A DNA stretch of 64,000 nt from Otis tarda (Eukaryota > Chordata > Aves > Otidiformes > Otididae), in the NCBI GenBank assembly GCA_026413225.1, contig CM048557.1, positions 62,001-126,000 on the forward strand, in the 5' to 3' direction. A model generated the notes under the pieces. That model had not been told where the DNA came from, searched no databases, and saw nothing but the letters and a program-made list of their open reading frames with translations. How positions within the stretch are numbered: position 1 is the first letter of the stretch; the number at the start of each line of letters is the position of its first letter. Below, piece after piece: positions 59,910-64,000 of the stretch. A program made the position numbers and the translations under genes.

Positions 59910-62275
59910 AAAAGCGCAGGTGCTAAAAAGCGCACGTGAGGAGCAGTACGGGCTTACAGAGCAGCCGTTTCTCATGTTGGAGAGTCGCCAGGCATCCACA
60001 CTATAAAGTGCCTCACTTCCCTGGACAGCTTGGAGAACGCGATTGTAGCTGTTCAGGAAAGCACAGAGATACAATGTTCGTGTGCTTTTATGGCTCTAGC
60101 AAGAAGGCTCCGGAGAAGACACTTCTCGTGTAGCGGCGATCATCCGCGGTTCGTCGGAAAGAGGACGTCTTCCTTCTGCGCGGCTGGTTCCAAGTTGACC
60201 GTACCTGCCAGTGTGCTATCTGTGTAGGATAGTGAAGAGGCTCGACGTTTGTGTGTCCGTAGATCTGTTAAAAAGCGCACGTGAGGAGCAGGAAGGGCTT
60301 TCAGTGCAGCCTGTTCTCATGTTGGAGAGTTGCCAGACATCCACACTTTCAGTGCCTCATTTCCCTGGACAGCTTGCAAAACGCCATTGTAGCTGTCCCA
60401 GCGCAAGCTGATCAGGAAAGCACAGAGCTACAATGTTCGTGTGCCTTTAGGGCTGTAGCAAGAAGACTCCGGAGAAGGCACTTCTCGTGTAGCGGCCATC
60501 ATCCGCTCTTCGTTGAATAGAGGACGACTTCCTTCTGCGCAGCTCGTTCCAAATTGACGGTAAGTGTAAGTGTGTCGGCTCTGTAGGATAGTGAAGAGGC
60601 TCGACGTTTGTGTGTCCGTAGATCTGCAGAAAGCGCACGTGAGGAGCAGGAAGGGCTTTCAGAGCAGCCTGTTCTCATGTTGGAGAGTCGCCAGGAATCC
60701 GCTCTTTCAGTGCCTCATTTCCCTGGACAGCTTGCAAAATACACGATTGTAGCTGTCCCAGCGCAAGCTGAGCAGGAAAGCACAGAGCTACAATGTTCGT
60801 GTGCCTTTAGGGCTGTAGCAAGAAGGCTCCGGAGAAGACACTTCTCGTGTAGCGGCGATCATCCGCGGTTCGTCGGAAAGAGGACGTCTTCCTTCTGCGC
60901 GGCTGGTTCCAAGTTGACAGTACCTGCCAGTGTGCTATCTGTGTAGGATAGTGAAGAGGCTCGACTTTTGTGTGTCCGTAGATCTGCAGAAAGCGCACGT
61001 GAGGAGCAGGAAGGGCTTTCAGAGCAGCCAGTTCTCATGTTGGAGAGTTGCCAGACATCAACACTTTCAGTGCCTCATTTCCCTGGACAGCTTGCAAAAG
61101 ACATGATTGAGGCTGTCCCAGCGCAAGCTGATCATCAAAACAGAGAGATACAATGTTCGTGTGCCTTTAGGGCTGTAGCAAGAAGGCTCCGGAGAAGACA
61201 CTTCTCGTGTAGCGGCCATCATCCGCTGTTGGTCGGAAAGAGGACGTCTTCCTTCTGCGCGGCTGTTTCCAAGTTGACCGTACCTGCCAGTGTGCTATCT
61301 GTGTAGGATAGTGAAGAGGCTCGACGTTTGTGTGTCCGTAGATCTGTTAAAAAGCGCACGTGAGGAGCAGGAAGGGCTTTCAGTGCAGCCTGTTCTCATG
61401 TTGGAGAGTTGCCAGACATCCACACTTTCAGTGCCTCATTTCCCTGGACAGCTTGCAAAACGCGATTGTAGCTGTCCCAGGGCAAGCTGATCAGGAAAGC
61501 ACAGAGCTACAATGTTCGTGTGCCTTTAGGGCTGTAGCAAGAAGACTCCGGAGAAGGCACTTCTCGTGTAGCGGCCATCATCCGCTCTTCGTTGAATAGA
61601 GGACGACTTCCTTCTGCGCGGCTCGTTCCAAATTGACGGTAAGTGTAAGTGTGTCGGCTCTGTAGGATAGTGAAGAGGCTCGACGTTTGTGTGTCCGTAG
61701 ATCTGCAGAAAGTGCACGTGAGGAGCAGGAAGGGCTTTCAGAGCAGCCTGTTCTCATGTTGGAGAGTCGCCAGGAATCCGCACTTTCAGTGCCTCATTTC
61801 CCTGGACAGCTTGGAAAACGCGATTGTAGCTGTCCCAGCGCAAGCTGAGCAGGAAAGCACAGAGCTACAATGTTCGTGTGCCTTTAGGGCTGTAGCAAGA
61901 AGGCTCCGGAGAAGACACTTCTCGTGTAGCGGCGATCATCCGTGTTTCGTTGGAAAGAGGACGTCTTCCTTCTGCGCGGCTGGTTCCAAGTTGACAGTAC
62001 CTGCAAGTGTTCTATCTGTGTAGGATAGTGAAGAGGCTCGACGTTTGTGTGTCCGTAGATCTGCTAAAAAGCGCACGTGAGGAGCAGGAAGGGCTTTCAG
62101 AGCAGCCTGTTCTGGTGTTGGAGAGATGCCAGACATCCACACTTTCAGTGCCTCATTTCCCTGGACAACTTGGAAAACGCGATTGTAGCTGTCCCAGCGC
62201 AAGCTGATCAGGAAAGCACAGAGCTACAATGTTCGTGTGCCTTTATGGCTGCTAGCAAGAAGACTCCGGAGAAGG

Positions 62276-62676
62276 AACTTTCCAAGCAGTCCAGGGAAAT
62301 TGGAACCAGCCGCGCAGAAGGAAGACGTCCTCTGGCCGACCAACAGCGGATGATCGCCGCTACACAGATGTGCCTTCTCCGACTCTTCTTGCTAGCAGCC
62401 CTAAAGGCACACGAACATTGTAGCTCTGTGCTTTCCTGAACAGCTTGCCCTGGGACAGCTACAATCGCGTTCTCCAAGCTGTTCAGGGAAGTGAGGCACT
62501 TTATAGTGCGGATGTTTGGCGACTCTCCAACACCAGAACTGGCTGCTCTGAAAGCCCTTCCTGCTCCTCACGTGCGCTTTTTAGCAGATCTACGGACACA
62601 CAAACGTCGAGCCTCTTCACTATCCTACAGAGCCGGCACACTGGCTGTTACCGTCTACTTGGAACCAGCCGCGCAG
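62276..62676 (-). repeat. Inverted cassette 21
   Basis: It ends 2,767 bp after the previous one (n = 5). It shares the CTACACAGATG deletion with cassette 19, 3,738 bp upstream. Confidence 0.92.
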
Positions 62677-63247
62677 AAAAGCGCAGGTGCTAAAAAGCGC
62701 ATGTGAGGAGCAGTACGGGCTTACAGAGCAGCCGTTTCTCATGTTGGAGAGTCGCCAGGCATCCACACTATAAAGTGCCTCACTTCCCTGGACAGCTTGG
62801 AGAACGCGATTGTAGCTGTTCAGGAAAGCACAGAGATACAATGTTCGTGTGCTTTTATGGCTCTAGCAAGAAGGCTCCGGAGAAGACACTTCTCGTGTAG
62901 CGGCGATCATCCGCGGTTCGTCGGAAAGAGGACGTCTTCCTTCTGCGCGGCTGGTTCCAAGTTGACCGTACCTGCCAGTGTGCTATCTGTGTAGGATAGT
63001 GAAGAGGCTCGACGTTTGTGTGTCCGTAGATCTGTTAAAAAGCGCACGTGAGGAGCAGGAAGGGCTTTTCAGAGCAGCCTGTTCTCATGTTGGAGAGTTG
63101 CCAGACATCCACACTTTCAGTGCCTCATTTCCCTGGACAGCTTGCAAAACGCGATTGTAGCTGTCCCAGCGCAAGCTGAGCAGGAAAGCACAGAGATACA
63201 ATGTTCCTGTGCCTTTATGGCTGCTAGCAAGAAGACTCCGGAGAAGG

Positions 63248-63649
63248 ACCTTTCCAAGCAGTCCAGGGAAATTGGAACCAGCCGCGCAGAAGGAAGACGT
63301 CCTCTAGCCGACCAACAGCGGATGATCGCCGCTACACGAGATGTGCCTTCTCCGACTCTTCTTGCTAGCAGCCCTAAAGGCACACGAACATTGTAGCTCT
63401 GTGCTTTCCTGAACAGCTTGCGCTGGAACAGCTACAATCGCGTTCTCCAAGCTGTTCAGGGAAGTGAGGCACTTTATAGTGCGGATGTTTGGCGACTCTC
63501 CAACACCAGAACAGGCTGCTCTGAAAACCCTTCCTGCTCCTCACGTGCGCTTTTTAGCAGATCTACGGACACACAAACGTCGAGCCTCTTCACTATCCTA
63601 CAGAGCCGGCACACTGGCTGTTACCGTCTACTTGGAACCAGCCGTGCAG
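63248..63649 (-). repeat. Inverted cassette 22
   Basis: It ends 973 bp after the previous one (n = 0). The right end reads GCCGTGCAG and the following forward unit reads CACGTGAGCAGCAG, private changes. Confidence 0.92.
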
Positions 63650-64000
63650 AAAAGCGCAGGTGCTAAAAAGCGCACGTGAGCAGCAGTACGGGCTTACAGA
63701 GCAGCCGTTTCTCATGTTGGAGAGTCGCCAGGCATCCACACTATAAAGTGCCTCACTTCCCTGGACAGCTTGGAGAACTCGATTGTAGCTGTTCAGGAAA
63801 GCACAGAGCTACAATGTTCGTGTGCCTTTAGGGCTGTAGCAAGAAGACTCCGGAGAAGGCACTTCTCGTGTAGCGGCCATCATCCGCTCTTCGTTGAATA
63901 GAGGACGACTTCCTTCTGCGCGGCTCGTTCCAAATTGACGGTAAGTGTAAGTGTGTCGGCTCTGTAGGATAGTGAAGAGGCTCGACGTTTGTGTGTCCGT

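Larger units (their letters stand above)
56040..63515 (+). repeat. Tandem 3,738-bp higher-order duplication
   Basis: Copy 1 is ~56,040-59,777 and copy 2 ~59,778-63,515. Each contains one long (2,767) and one short (971) cassette interval. By eye only about ten differences separate them, including GGTTCC/GTTTCC at ~57,530/61,268, TTGGAA/TTGCAA at ~57,716/61,454, GATCAG/GAGCAG at ~57,034/60,772 and CTAGCC/CTGGCC at ~58,596/62,334, plus single-base indels at ~59,528 and ~63,067. It is among the youngest events in the window. Confidence 0.9.
27544..64000 (+). repeat. Satellite array 2: ~361-bp dimeric unit with periodic inverted cassettes
   Basis: The forward unit is ~361 bp and has two diverged halves. 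Half B (~190 bp) runs from GCACGTGAGGAGCAGGAAGG to GGCTGTAGCAAGAAG. Half A (~170 bp) runs from GGCTCCGGAGAAGACAC through CGTGTAGCGGCGATCATCC and GCGGCTGGTTCCAAGTTGAC to GATCTGCAGAAAGC. Both align with the array-1 monomer. Half A lacks ~20 bp near GAGGAGCAG. Each dimer carries one CACGTG. The forward run is interrupted by 22 complete inverted segments, most of ~402 bp, listed separately. The unit is not a multiple of three, so long open frames are incidental. The array continues beyond the window. Confidence 0.96.

Noticed and set aside
27544..64000. Recurring 112-139-codon frames, e.g. 36,329-36,745 and 33,316-33,642
   Set aside because: They span the inverted cassettes and repeat with them. 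The 361-bp unit is not a multiple of three, and frames on both strands are equally open.
1..64000. CRISPR-like regular repeats
   Set aside because: Units are contiguous 191- and 361-bp satellites without unique spacers, in a vertebrate-type sequence with a retrovirus.

Overview
The window is non-coding vertebrate satellite DNA broken by one old endogenous retrovirus. The host is most likely a bird. A truncated LTR at 23,639-24,355 has the TATTTAAG promoter and the GTGGAGCAGG / CAGCCC degenerate-repeat body that I recognise from avian ERV LTRs. Its identity rests on memory of the family, not on a search. I see no functional host gene, tRNA, rRNA or CRISPR array. Many open frames of 60-230 codons exist, but they are satellite units read in drifting frames.

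Layout. (1) 1-22,205: satellite array 1, about 116 head-to-tail monomers of ~191 bp, all in one orientation, with local higher-order repeats and a recently amplified block at 15,068-19,930. (2) 22,206-22,882: four degenerate monomers with features of both satellite families. (3) 22,883-27,543: a gammaretrovirus-like (class I) provirus on the minus strand. It has partial gag, an in-frame UGA at the gag-pol boundary, protease, reverse transcriptase, RNase H, the integrase zinc finger only, a polypurine tract and a 3' LTR. The 5' LTR, primer-binding site, N-terminal gag, integrase core and env are missing, and at least seven frameshifts or stops break it. A plus-strand avian LTR occupies the place of the integrase core and env. 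(4) 27,544-64,000: satellite array 2, a ~361-bp dimer of two diverged monomers (~190 + ~170 bp) that align with the array-1 monomer.

The most unusual structure is in array 2. The forward dimer array is punctuated by 22 complete inverted segments (plus one partial), most ~402 bp, each forming a large inverted repeat (arms ~300 bp, spacer 98 bp). The distance between consecutive cassettes takes only values near 970, 1,329, 1,690, 2,047, 2,400 or 2,767 bp, i.e. 970 + n x ~360. In the first complete cassette, nearest the provirus, the 98-bp spacer lies in the opposite orientation to all the others. Both satellites also carry, at the homologous monomer position, a sequence resembling the CENP-B box. 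In array 2 six units match the 17-bp box at 15 positions.

Taken together this looks like a centromeric or pericentromeric region where two related satellites meet, with a dead provirus at the boundary. The ~191-bp unit length is like that of known avian centromeric satellites (zebra finch Tgut191A, the parrot 190-bp repeat), but I could not compare sequences.
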